From: Cephalopachus bancanus
Lineage: Eukaryota; Chordata; Mammalia; Primates; Tarsiidae
Length of the DNA stretch: 64,000 bases
Assembly (NCBI GenBank): GCA_027257055.1
Contig: JAPVLO010000162.1
Location: 1,240,001 to 1,304,000 of the forward strand
Reading direction: 5' to 3'
Shown here: in pieces, positions 35,001 to 46,769 of the stretch
Numbering within the stretch: the first letter of the stretch is position 1
Layout: each line of letters starts with the position of its first letter
Notes under the pieces: model-generated
Databases searched by the model: none
What the model was told of the DNA's origin: nothing
The model's input: the letters and a program-made list of their open reading frames with translations, nothing else
Translations under genes and position numbers: made by a program

Positions 35001-36320
35001 CAGGGTACCTTCATGTCCCTCCTGGAGGTTCAGGCTTCACTGCTCGTTTACCGAACACCATAGGGTAGAGAGCTTGCCCCAGGTGGAGCTGCTGCAGGAG
35101 CTGGAAGAGGCTTCCCTCTACTGGTGTGAGGCCGTCTGAGAGGAAAGCAGGTGTGGGTAGGGCAGCAGCATTTGGCCACATGGTGCTTTCCACTCAGAAC
35201 TGAGACGAGTATCAGCTGGGCAAGCTTTTCCTGATTTGTCCCCAGAGAGAACATCTCTCATGTCTAAGCCTCAGTGCATGCCACACATGGAGCCTGAGAG
35301 ATAAGGGAGCCCAGTCTCCCTGGGCGAGGAGTGGCTGTACTTCCGCAGCCCTGCGCGTCCAGGGCTCCCTGGTGGAAAGCAGACACCAGGATGACTCGCA
35401 GTGCAGGCAGCTCTTGGCAACGGCAGCCCAGTGGCAGCCCTCTGCAGGTTTCCGTCTAGGAGGTTTGTAGGCAGTGCCACATGAAGACGGGGGTGGAACC
35501 TCCGTGCCCTATCTCCGTGCCTCTGCCCTGCTGTGCATGCTTCTGAATGACACCTCACTGCAGGATGAGGAAGGTAGCGTCCCTCTTACAGCTCTGTAGT
35601 CCCAGACACAGTGCCTTTATAGAGAAGTGACATATAATTCTACACAAGGAGTGCAAGGCTGTTCTCTGGCATAACGGGTGTGTGAGGAGCAGGGCAGGGT
35701 GGTGACGATAGTGTGTCTACCACATGTTGCTGGCTTGAGTTTTTGGCTGTCAATTTGATGGTTACTTGAAGGACTGAGACAGATCCTTGAGAACTACGCC
35801 TCAAGAATCTGGGCTGTACCTGCAAGTCACTTTCAGTCCGGCACGTCCAAGTGACTAAAATTTATGGATCAAAAACCAAAGCAGGCAGGTCACTAAGATT
35901 TGGTCAGATACCAGAAGAAGTGAATGGATTCAAGAGAGGCTTCCTATTGCTAATAGGTTAAGTGATGACTGTAACAGGAAAAAGTGACCTAGACTTCTAC
36001 ACAAGGCAGGAGTAGCTATGAAGAAAATGAGACTGACTGCTTAGGTGAGACCTATCATATGGTGTTCGAGGGTCAGAGAGGTTTCTGGGTTCTCCACCCT
36101 TCAGTAAAGGATCTTTCTTATGTCTCAAACTGAATGAAAGAGAGCAGAGTCCAGTCCTAGGCCTAGGCCATCACAGCATTTCAGTTGGATAGTTTCAGTG
36201 ACCCCTGAGTCTCCTGCCATCCACATGGCCCCCTCAAGTATGAGAGAGCTCACCAAGTGGCTGGCTTCCAACTCTAGGAAAAGAAGCAGGTGCGTCTCCA
36301 GGCCTCTCTAGCTTCTTCTT
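32097..36320. other. Intronic, long repeat-poor region
   Basis: A reverse MIR-like segment at about 32290-32440 includes a 15-bp direct repeat (TGATGCAGAGACTAT, twice). The rest is largely free of recognisable repeats, including AT-rich parts at about 33055-33270 and 34280-34390 that could be conserved non-coding elements. No gene is supported. Confidence 0.55.
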
Positions 36321-36605
36321 CTTCTTTTTTTTGAGTTGGAGTCTCACTCTGTTGCCCAGACTGGAGTGCAGTGGCCGCTCCCGGCCACCGCAGCCTTGAC
36401 CTGCTGGGCTCCGGCGATCCTTCCGCCTCAGCCTTCCAAGTAGCCGGAATTACAGGCATGTGCTACCACGCCCGGCTGATTTTTTGATTTATTATAGAGA
36501 TGAGGTCTCGCTGTCCAGGGGGGTCTTGAACCCATGGGCTCAGGCAATCCACTCACCTCAGCCTCCCAAAGGCGTCGGATTACAGGCTGAGCCACCTAGC
36601 CCGGC
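36321..36605 (-). repeat. Alu, lineage-specific type
   Basis: A reverse Alu ending in CACCTAGCCCGGC. The flanks CTCTAGCTTCTT and CTCTATCTTCTT look like a diverged target-site duplication. Confidence 0.93.
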
Positions 36606-36764
36606 TCTCTCTATCTTCTTTAGTCGGTGTATCATTGGTCCTTGGGTGCCAATAAAGGTCATTATGAAAAGTTACAAATATTCTTATCTTGAAGAATACA
36701 CCCCAAGTTGTACAGAGAGTGGATAATATATCTCAGTCCTAATATTCCTTTATAAAAAATGGTT

Positions 36765-36894
36765 GGTTGGGTGCAGTGGTACACGGCTGTAGTCCCAGCT
36801 ACTTGGGAGGCTGTGGTGGGAGGATCTCTTGAGGCCCAGGAATTGGAAGACCAGGCTGGGCAACATAGCGAGATATCATCTCTTAAAAAAAAAA
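36765..36894 (+). repeat. Single Alu monomer (left-monomer-like)
   Basis: A forward monomer of about 130 bp, from GGTTGGGTGCAGTGGTACAC to an A run, without a right half. It is either a free left Alu monomer or a truncated old Alu. Confidence 0.8.
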
Positions 36895-38644
36895 GTATGT
36901 TTTGGGGGCTTATGTTTCTCCCTATTTAAGCAGCCTAGGACTGGAAGAGTTTCCCCTGAGGCAGAAAAAAATCTTTGAATACCTACGTAATAGCTAACTA
37001 AGCTTCGGGTTGAATCATGTGAATATAGGTATGGCTGTACCAATGGTACTCCGACAGCTGCTGGGATCCCTTTGGTTTATAGAGGACACAAGCATCAATA
37101 CAAATTATGTATTTACATTTTATGGCCCATCCAAAGCAGGACTGCCTCCCCAAGATTCCCTCCCTTCTGCAGGCTGCTGCCAGAGGGGATAGCTATGTCT
37201 GGCTCAGGGAGAGCCTGCTAGATGGGACATCTGATTCCTGTGCAGCTCACACTTCTGCTGAAGTGTTCAGAGGTAGCCAGCACAGGAAGGGCAGAGTGGT
37301 GCCCTAAGGTGGCTGCAGCAGATCTGTCTCCTGAGCAAGGTCACCCATGGCTCCTCTCACACTTGTTACCAGTCACTTCATTTCTGCTGGGAAGGAATAG
37401 GGAGAAGGAAAACGAATGGACTGCAATAGTGTATCACAGGGTACTACCTTTCAGCACCTTGAACCAGACTGAAAAAAATCAAGGAGTGGCACTTTGAGAA
37501 GTTGCCAAGGTCTTTATTAAAATAAGTAAAGGGTTGGAAAAGAAAGAAAGGTGATTTCTGCTACCTGCTCTTTCCTCTGGTTCTCTCTCAGCTTCTGGTA
37601 TACTTAGGAAGCAAGGAGGGTGGTACTAAGGACACATGCAAAAACAGATTAGCCCTGATGCAGGCTGGAGAATGTTTTCTGCAAAATATGAACTTAAACC
37701 TAGCCCTATCCTTTTCCTATGAGTTTCAGATAAATTGTTTGTATTATGTCACTTGGGTCAACTGCCAGAAGGTGAACTCAGAGTGGTCTTCCTTTCAGAC
37801 CCAGGTTGACCTGCAGGCAAGGCCTAGCCCAGCTCCTTTGCCTTGGGAAAGCAGGGCAGGAGAGGGTATGGGAGTGGCAGACGTCGCTGGGTATGGCTGG
37901 GGCCATCTGCACTACTGTGAATCAAGGTTGGCGCAGACAGAAGGCGCGAGGGAGGAGGTGCAGCTGCTGATGGCTCAGACAGCTTGGACCTGTCCAGGCA
38001 AACAAGCCGCTCAAGTGCAAGAACAGCCAGCCAAGTAGGCAGAGCACGAATGAGGACTTAAAGCTTGAAATATCTGTCAAGATATGGAGGGAGGGTAGGA
38101 AGTCGTCTGGGATTTCAACTGGTGTCTGGCCTGGCCTCTCTCTGCTAAGGCAGGCAGGCTCTTCTGCTACTGATGGTGGGATGTGGTGTTTGGAAGCTGG
38201 GAGGATGGATATAGGCGAGCACTCCTTGAGCTAGAATCTTAAAAAAACCCTTCATTTCTGGGAACAAACTGCAGCCACAGCTGTGGCCCGTTCTCCCTCA
38301 TGAATGTCCCCACAGCAAAGTTGAGCCCCTTCACATGTCTCCCTCCATGCATCTGCCCAAGGTTAAGAAGCAGTGGACTTTGTGGGATGGGGGGAGCCTG
38401 GGGGTGGGCAGGAGGCTGCACCACTAACTGCACAATATGGAGTTGTGTCTCAGAACTAGCTAAGGATGATGACACAGATGCTGTGTTCTCCCACCTTCCC
38501 TGGGGGAGAAAGGAAGGTCAGCAACGGACTGTTCAGGACAAGTCTGCTCTAACTCCTTCTACTGAAGACTCTGAGACAATGGTTCTCAGCTCTAGCTTCC
38601 TATTACCAACACTAAAGAAGCTGTTACAAAAATACCAGTGTAAG
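36895..38644. other. Intronic, no gene seen
   Basis: Unique sequence. Open frames at 37658-38038 and 38300-38710 lack homology and exon signals. Confidence 0.55.
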
Positions 38645-38935
38645 GGCCAGGTGCAGTGGCTCATACCTGTAATCCCAGTGCTTTGGGAGGCTGAGCACTT
38701 GATCACTTGAGCACTGATCACTTGAGCCCAGGAGTTTGAGAACGGTCTAGGCAACATAGTGAGACCTCATCTCTAGGTATGGTGCTGTGCGCCTGTAGGC
38801 CTTGGCTACTCAGGAGGCTGAGACAGGAGGGTTGTTTGAGCCCAGGAGTTCCACAGTATAATGAGCTATGATCATGGCACTGTACTCCACCCCGAGTGAC
38901 AGAGTAAGACCCTGTCTCTGTAAAAACAATATAAA
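38645..38935 (+). repeat. Alu, AluJ-like, with internal short duplication
   Basis: A forward Alu starting GGCCAGGTGCAGTGGCTCAT. Its left monomer contains a small local duplication (two nearly identical ACTTGATCACTTGAGC-type stretches at about 38696-38730). Confidence 0.88.
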
Positions 38936-40870
38936 AGAAAACAGAAATGCCAGTGTAGATTAAATCTAGACTCTAGAACAAATACATCTCAATCTCTAGG
39001 GGTGGCGACAGGACTTCGATACTTTCGAACAAACACCCAGAAGATATAAGGGTACAAACACCCAGCCTGCTCTAGACTAGAATGGGAAACAGGGAGAAGA
39101 CTCAGGGTCAGTCTAGTTGTTGAAAGACAGGACAGTCCTGCGGGGCACTTCTTGTCCATGGTTTTAAGCAGAGCTATGGTCTCTGGAGTTTCATTCAGGT
39201 TCAGGAGGAATAATTTCCAAAAGAACTGGCCAGGTGTTAATTGACTGCTTTGGAAAAACAAAGGGAGACTCTCCCACAAACAGAGTCCCAGGTAAGGAGG
39301 AAAACAGGACAGATTGCTCAGAGACCCAGGAATATCAAATGAGAGAAATCGAGGCACAGAGAGACTATTCCTTATTCCAAAGGCAAAGGAGGAAGCAAAG
39401 CAACATGTTTCTCTCTAGCCATTAGCAGCCATGGGCTGCTCACAATTTTAGTTGCAGGCTCCTCTACAAGCTGATGTGGCAGGACTCTAGACCACCAGGC
39501 GGTCAGCATGCGGTCTTAGGTTCACAAGCCCACATGAATGAGCAGTAGTGGGCGGTGCTCCTGCCTTAGAAACGAATAGGCTTCCTTATTCGTGAGTGTG
39601 CTTGTTTAGAACCAGTACAGTGACTACACCTTGCCGGGTGCTGGAGGCAATGGAGAGGAAGGACTGAGTCTCTTCCCTTGAGGCCCTCAGCGCCTGGGGG
39701 AGACTGACCATGGAGAGTAGAGGTATGTGCAGGGGGTGCTCTGGAGGGAGCCAGAGCAGGGGAAGCCTCTGCCTCGTTCTGCCCACAAATCCCCTGAGGA
39801 GACGCATAGCAGGCCTTACAGCAGGACTGTTCTCAGGGCTGGGTGGAGGAAGAAACTCCCCTGCTTGGAGTTTGGATGTGGGCGCTGGACAGCAGTGGGA
39901 CCACAGAAGCTGACTGTGTGCAGAAGACAGAGGTGCACCAGGCTTTCCTGCAGAGGCGAAGGGGGTGACCTCTGCCCCTCTCAGGCAGACACTGGCTAAA
40001 AGGACGGTCTCAGGGCTCCTGGGAGTAAGAAGGAGCACAGTCATGTAAACCTGGGGCAGGCTGAGTAATGGGGCAGTCCTTCACTCTCCCTCTGGTCAGA
40101 CTCCTTAGCAGAACACAGACTGGCTTAACGTTTAGGTATACCCCACAAAGCCCCTGAATCAAGAAGAGCTGGCAGCCTGCTTGAATGAAGAGGTACTGAG
40201 CCAGGGTCCTAAGCAAGGTGGCGGTGGGTAACTGTGGCATGGAAGCCTCCGGTCTGAACTCTGGTGCTCTATGTGGTTTGGATGCAGTAGGTTGCTGGTT
40301 GTCCCTCCTGCTGAGCAGCCAGAGCAGAATAATGCTTGGGAGTTGGAATAGGCCCCAAGGACACAAAAGAGATCTCACACACGCATGCTTACAGAACTGA
40401 GCATGTGAACTTCTGGCAGTGGGGGGAGGCACAAGTTCCAGCCCTCCCGTCCCAGCAGTAGCCAAGTGCCCCTTGGTACAGTGCTGAGCACTCCGAGGAG
40501 ATCGGGGCCTTCTGAGGCATGTGTCACAGTGCAGCTGCAGCTGTCTTCCACTGCTCTGAGGTTGCCAGAGGGGTCCTCAGGATGGGGCATGCAGTGCTGG
40601 CAGGTGCCAGGGCAGGTAAACACCAAGACAGCTCTCAGGGCTGGTCACAGTGAGGTCACTGGGTGGAAGAGACACAGCTGTCTAGCTGTCTGCTTCTGAA
40701 GTCAGATTCTAGATTCAGGCCTAATTTGATCTTTGTGTTCATCCTGTCCTCCACCTACCAAGAGTCCAGAATGCTCATGGGAACAATCCAGAAAGATTAG
40801 CCAAAAAGTCTCAAAGTCCCAGGTCCAAGCTGAACTTCTAGGGTATGGAGAGCCAATCAGAATCTCCTAA
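38936..40870. other. Intronic, no gene seen
   Basis: Unique sequence. A weak L2-like phrase (CCGGGTGCTGGAGGCAATGGAG) lies at about 39633. No gene is supported, although both strands have open frames of 120-152 codons. Confidence 0.5.
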
Positions 40871-41240
40871 GCCAGTGGTTCTCCTTTAACATTTTAAAAA
40901 AAATTATCTTATTAAAAAAACTTTTCTAATAAGAAAAATCGAAAACACTTGAAAACAACAGTAATGAGCTCCCACATGCCCATTATCCAGATGCAAAAAT
41001 TACCAAAGTTGTTATATTGGCTTCATTGGACCCCCCTTTTCCCTTGGGGAAGTATTTTAAAGCATATCCCAGACATGATGCCATTTTAACCTTACATACT
41101 TCTAAAAGATACAATCATTTTCTTACACAACAACAATGCCATTATCACACCTACCAAAATCAACAATGTTATTCCTTGGTATCAACGAATACACCTGCGG
41201 AATTTAACATAAAAAGCCAGTCCTTGATGAAGTCAGAACC
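40871..41240 (+). repeat. Old LINE fragment (L1M/HAL1-type, tentative)
   Basis: The phrases CATGCCCATTATCCAGATGC, AAGTATTTTAAAGCATATCC and CAATGCCATTATCACACCTA, in this order, resemble an ancient LINE segment that I know from mammalian introns. The family assignment is tentative and the ends are approximate. Confidence 0.5.
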
Positions 41241-43233
41241 TTTGGAGGGAGGCCCAGGCATGAGTAACTTTCCTAAGCCTCCCCACCCTATGATTCCAAC
41301 ATGCAGCCCGAGTTGAGAACACTGCCCTGATCTATCCAGGGTCCCACTCTGGGATCTGAAGCAAGCTCTGTGACCATCTTGTAGCCCCTGATCACTTGGT
41401 ACACAATAAAAAAGCCAAGGAAAATGTGACAAGTCACAGACAGGATGAAGAGAAGAAAAACCAAAACATTAACAAGTGGGCAAGGCACAGCACAGAATCC
41501 TCAGTATACGCAAGTCTGCCCTCGCCCCAGGAGTGAGGCCACTTGCTTGAGTCACTGAATCCATCAGAGATCTGAAATGCCTGAGATGAGGGTAGTTTCC
41601 AGCTGCCCTGGCAGCTCGTAGGCACTCAGCACCTCTGTACCGGGCCAGTCTGCATCATTCCTCCTATTTCTAGCTCTTCTTGCTTCTGTACACACTGTCT
41701 CTCTGGCCTAATGTTCTGGCAAACTCTGAGCCTCAACACCTGGACTTAGAGAGGATTAATTATATAGGCCTGTGGAGAGGAGGGTGCGCCAAAACTTCCT
41801 GGGTGTTGGCACTGGGGTGTAAGCACTACCGTCTCCAATTTTATTTATTTCATTTACAAAATAACTAAACAAAACATCTTGCAAAAAGATGAGGCTGTAT
41901 CACTGTAGCTAAAAATACCTCTGCTGAGGGCGTCCGCTCACCAGCTCCTCAATTAGAGATGCTACAGGCCCTTTGTGAGCTGTGCAGTGTTGGCGGCTCC
42001 ATAGGGGCTCTGGGCGGCTAGGGACAGTCCCCAGAGCAGTGACTAGCGACTACTGGGTGAAGGGGGGCTGGTGAACAGCTGCTGAGCCAGCATGGGGACC
42101 TGCATTCTTCAGGTAACTCCCCAACTCTCTTGCTTTATGGACCCACTGCCCAAGCCAAGGAATCTCTCACTCTCTCCTGCAGCGGGCCCAGTGGCATCAC
42201 TGAGGACAACCCAAAATAACTGGGAACTATTCTTGACTTCCCTGACATGCGCACGGGTATAATAACCACCAGAGGCAGTAATGCCATGCAGTCTGGCTCA
42301 GGATGTGTCTGTGGTGCTGGACAGCAATGTGCAGGTGTGAGCGAGTGGGAATTAGACCTGCTTGAAGCTCTCGGTGGCCTCAGGAAAGGGCTGCTTCAAG
42401 TGCAGGCTGACATCTGAAGGGAGGCCGCGTGGAGGCACAGGGCTCACAGCAATCTGAGCCTCTTTCTCTGAACCTCTACTCTACGTCCTCTCTGTACTCA
42501 CAGAGAGATCATTTTGTCTAACACGCTTAATTTTTATTGGGGAAGATGAAGCATCAGGGAGGTGAAATGATTTTGTCAAGGTCACAGAGGTAGTCACTGG
42601 AAGAGTCAGGACTTAAACATGGGATTTGTGATTACAAGTATAGTGCTTTGTTCTGCTTTCTATGTCATCCTAATGAATGGATTCATTATAAGCATTCAAC
42701 AAGTATTGAAAGAGTTATGGAGAAATGTGTTTTCAGCTCAGTTGCCAAAGGGACCAAAGAACGTCAGGAGCATGCTTCCTGGATTACCTGGGAATCTTGC
42801 AGTTCCTGCAGATTCTGGGAGTCTCAAGGGTCAGACTTGGCAATGGAATCAGATGTTCAGGGGGAACAGTGACGACTCTGCAGATCTGTGAGATGCAGCC
42901 AGAAATCAGAAGCTTTCCCTTTTTTTCTCTCTGAGAGAGCAGGAAACTTCTTGTATTAGCCTGACGAGGGGCTGTCAGGAGAAAAGGAGGCAAGGACAAA
43001 GGCAATGCTCTGTGGTTTGATTCAGGCATTGACTCCTTTCTCATGTCTTGGCATTGTGTATAACCTTTATGAAAGCATTTGGAAGTTTATGTCAAGAGTA
43101 TCAGGGGTAAGGGTCAAAAAAAGTACTGAGAAAACATACTCACTGATATGGGGGAAGGAGATTTGTTCAAGAAGAATGAATGCAAACCTCATACCGCTAG
43201 AGTGCCCAATGGGCAGGAGACTATCTAGAGACC
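41241..43233. other. Intronic, with a reverse MIR piece
   Basis: A reverse MIR-like segment lies at about 42510-42660 (GTCAAGGTCACAGAGGTAGT). The rest is unique, with no gene. Confidence 0.55.
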
Positions 43234-43434
43234 TGTGTTGTCCAATACAGCAACCACTAGTCACATGTGGCGACTTCAATGAAAACCAAGGAAATTCTAT
43301 TTAAGGTTCTGTTCCTTAGTTGCACAAATCACATTCCAAGTGCTCACTATCCATATGTGGCTAGTGGCTACCATACTGGACAGCACAGATGAAGAACATT
43401 TCCATCAACACAAAAGGTTCTACTGGACAGCACC
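43234..43434. mobile_element. Non-autonomous hAT-Charlie element (MER3-like)
   Basis: An element of about 200 bp with GTTGTCCAATACAGCAACCA at one end and GTTCTACTGGACAGCACC at the other. It has the internal inverted ACTAGTCACATGTGG / CCATATGTGGCTAGTGG pair of this family. The family name is from memory. Target-site copies are not clear. Confidence 0.75.
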
Positions 43435-44245
43435 AGCAGACTCTGGTTGTCTTCTCTCATTTCTTGTTGGCTGCAATGAGTACTTTCTGAAACCCTTTTG
43501 AGGAGGCACTGAACTTGGAAAGGTTAGAGGGTATTGTAATCCACTCTCTAGCAAATGTACAATCTCTGGGATCTCAAAGAAGCTAGGAGCAACTGGGAAC
43601 AATATTCTACCAGCATACTAGGTTCACCAGGTTCGAACCCTTTCCCCAGTGTCGTTTGCATGTTCACAGTTACTCCGACCTTTGTATATTTTATTCAGTT
43701 TCTATTTTACACTGTTTTAATTGATGTTTAATATAGCTTAACTTGCGTTGTGTTTTCCAAGCCCCTCACCAGGGGGCCGCTCACAGGCAGAAGCACAATT
43801 AATAGCAATCCCCAGAAAATTATGCCCTGTATCAAAGCTGTCATTGTACCATATAAATGCTTATTATTGCTATTGAATTCTCCAGCACTGACACCTCCCT
43901 GTGTTTACTAGGTAGCAGATAAACCTCTGTGTTTGTGCCTTCTCTACTCTACCACACCATGAGGACTAAATATAGCCTTGATGTGTATGTTCGATTCCAT
44001 TTATCTGCGCTTTGGAAAAGGGGAAAAAAAAATCAGAGTTAATAAAATTAAACTGCCAGAAATTATGATTTGTTCCTCCCCCACTTGACAAGCCCTTAAA
44101 AGACAAACAGACGTCACTGCTAACAAGATAGGTAGCCAGCCTCAGTCACAGAGTGGGAGAAATGCCCAGACCCTGGCAGCACAGCTTAGTGCCCAAATCA
44201 GCCTCCTGTGAGAGCAGAGGCAGCAAGTCCAAGACCAGAGGCTAC

Positions 44246-44247
<2 letters not shown>
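43435..44247. other. Intronic, repeat-free AT-rich stretch
   Basis: No gene. The part at about 43740-44100 lacks recognisable repeats and has several homeobox-, TCF- and forkhead-like words (see findings). Confidence 0.5.
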
Positions 44248-44292
<45 letters not shown>

Positions 44293-44410
44293 AGAAGAAG
44301 AAGGAGGAGGAGGAGGAAGGAGGAGGAGGAGGAGGAGGAGGAGGAGGAGGAGGAAGAGGAAGAGGAAGAGAAGGAAGAAGAGGAAGGAGAAGGAGAAGAA
44401 GAAAAAACTC
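44248..44410 (+). repeat. Pure purine tract: (GA)n followed by (GAA/GAG)n
   Basis: More than 150 bases with almost no pyrimidines on the plus strand, changing from GA dinucleotides to GAA, GGA and GAG triplets. Long low-complexity frames here (arginine/glutamate or leucine/serine runs) are artefacts. Confidence 0.97.
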
Positions 44411-46330
44411 CTCAGTTTATAATAGTAGAGTATAACAACACTTCTTGTTTTTTCCTCTGGACTCATCTGAAGCTTAGATTTGGCATGAATAGACAGCAAC
44501 TTTTCAACAATTGCATAGCAAGAAAAGCAATGGAAACTTCCAGGCTTGTTAGACACCTGTCCTCCTCCCCCTCCGGCTGCCTTCTCAACCTGTGTGCATT
44601 TGTCTTTGCAACCTGTGTGCAGTTATTTTCTGTACGTCTCCTCACAGAAGGCCGAGGCTCTTGGCGGCTTCTTCTTCTGACTTAGCCTCTGGTCCCTTTC
44701 TCACTAAAATGATACTGTTGAAAGAGAATTCACTTGTTTGCCTCTTCTGTCTGCTACCTCCTTTTATATGTCACGGTCATATTCTCACATTATTACGTGT
44801 ACCTCAGGTGATCAGGTAGTGGCGGCTATTGTCTGGGAGGCACTGTGGGGACAAAGGTAGAAGCCATATCATGGGAATGTGGAGATTTTAGCTCCGCCAG
44901 GAATTTACCATGTGAACATGCCCACGTGATTCACTTCTTTCTGCCTCAGTTTTCTCATCTGCTGCAAAATGTTAGACTTCATAACCTCTGGAGCCCTTAC
45001 AGCTATGAAATGCTCTAATTCAGTATTATGAAGGGTGAAGTCCTTGGAAACTGAATGGGTCATATTCATTTCTATTTATGACTTGTTTTTATTTTTACAC
45101 TCAATGCTCTATGGAAAAATGTAGATTTCTATTCTAAGTTCTTCTAGCTAACCAAGGAAAAGCTCTATTTCAGTTTGATATACAAACTATTTTAGTTTGA
45201 TAAACAGGAAAATGTTTATCACTAGTTTGAGTTTCCCATATTATAGTTGTCTTGCCTTCCATCTTTGCCTAAAAAAGGAGTTTCTAAAAACCCAGAACTG
45301 CTTTCTGTGTTCGGGCAGCGCAGGAGTGAGGCTGCCTTGGCTGAAGGAAAAGATGGTGCATATCTCGAGCCCCAGTAGAGCGGGACTATTTGCCATCTGC
45401 TGCACTAGTTGCCTCGTCTCCAAATCAGGCCTGGTCTGTAGTTTGCTGCAAATATTAGGAGCTGAGCCACTTCCCACCCATGGCAAGCCTTGAACCCTTT
45501 ATACTCTGGCTGCCAAGATGCTCTAGAGGCAGGGGGCCACTTACCAGCACAAGAAAAAAACACGTGCGTTAAATGGAAATAGAGTCTTCTTTTCCCTCTC
45601 ACTTGCCAATCCCAGCCATTTTTAAAGCTTTAGACTAAAAAAGGAGGACTTGTCGACAAAGCTGAGGAAGATGATGGAATTATCAGGCCAGAATGGTTTA
45701 TTAATGATCCATGGGGGGAAAAAAGCATTGTCCTGCTGGCAGCTTCACATGTAATTAACCAGCTTCACAGAGAGCTGGCTGCCTTCTCCAGGCCTGGCAT
45801 CCGCAGACCGCAGAGCTACCTGACACAGTGACACTGGGTTTCTAGCGAAATCTTCCTACCGGGAGAGGGACATCCAAAATAGTGACCTCAGCCCACTGGG
45901 CACTCAGGAAACGTGACTGAGATGGCAGTGGTCCTCTGGTGAAGTCTCGCTGTGTGCTTGGGCTAACACAAAAGACTGTGCCCTCCCTGATGACAATGGC
46001 CAGCCAGCTCTGGAAACTGCCACTCCCCCTGCTTCCATTAACTGCCCATCAGGTAAGTGGCTGAGTGGGACTATCTTCCAGGTAGCCCTCCAAATGCAGC
46101 CTCTCCACCAGCACTCTACACAGGCAGGAGTGCTGGGGACTGGCTCACTTGTGCCTTGACAGGCCAACTTCAGCACTGATGGAGGGGTTGAGAGGGCTTG
46201 ATAAGCACGCAGGGCATGGGGCACAATACTTGCTTCTGTGTGAGAACCAACAAATTTCAAAATATGATACATGAAAGAGAAGTAGCAGCTGGGTTAACCA
46301 AGCTTTGGTTTTGTAGGCAGTGCTAACTTC
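44411..46330. other. Intronic, with a MIR piece
   Basis: A forward MIR-like segment lies at about 44885-45025 (CTGCCTCAGTTTTCTCATCT). An AT-rich, repeat-free part around 45690-45790 contains CATGTAATTAACC. No gene is supported. Confidence 0.55.
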
Positions 46331-46401
46331 CCTTTTGAGAGTCCTGGGATTCAAAGAACACTGGTCCTTTTTGAGAGTCCTGGGATTCAAAGAACACTGG
46401 T
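46331..46401 (+). repeat. Tandem duplication of a 35/36-bp unit
   Basis: Two copies (46331-46365 and 46366-46401), identical except for one extra T in the second. Each contains GAGAGTCCTGGGATTCAAAG. Confidence 0.95.
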
Positions 46402-46471
46402 CCTTCCCCTAGGTGGGCCAACTAGTAAGTATTTGCTATTTGCAATGCAGTTTTAAAAATGTGCACTTTAA

Positions 46472-46758
46472 GCCGGGCTCGGTGGCTCAGCCTGTAATCC
46501 CGCGCCTTTGGGAGGCTAAGGTGAGTGGATTGCCTGAGCCTGCGGGTTCAAGACCTGCCTGGGCAACTTGGCGACACCTCATCTCTACAGTAAATCAAAA
46601 AACTAGCCGGGTGTGGTAGCGCGTGCCTGTAGTTCCAGCTACTTGGAAGGCTGAGGCGGAAGAATCACCGGAGCCCAGCAGGTGAGGCTGCGGTGGCCGG
46701 GCGCAGCCACTGCACTCCAGTCTGGGCGACAGAGTGAAACTCCAACTCAAAAAAAAAA
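46472..46758 (+). repeat. Alu, lineage-specific type, perfect target-site duplication
   Basis: A forward, little-diverged Alu that shows the full set of lineage variants: GCTCGGTGGCTCAGCCTG start, TACAGTAAATCAAAAAAC linker and ACTCCAACTC end. Identical GTGCACTTTAA copies lie at 46461-46471 and 46759-46769. Confidence 0.96.
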
Positions 46759-46769
46759 GTGCACTTTAA

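Noticed and set aside
44153..44556. Open frames rich in Arg/Glu or Leu/Ser
   Set aside because: They are translations of the purine microsatellite and its complement.
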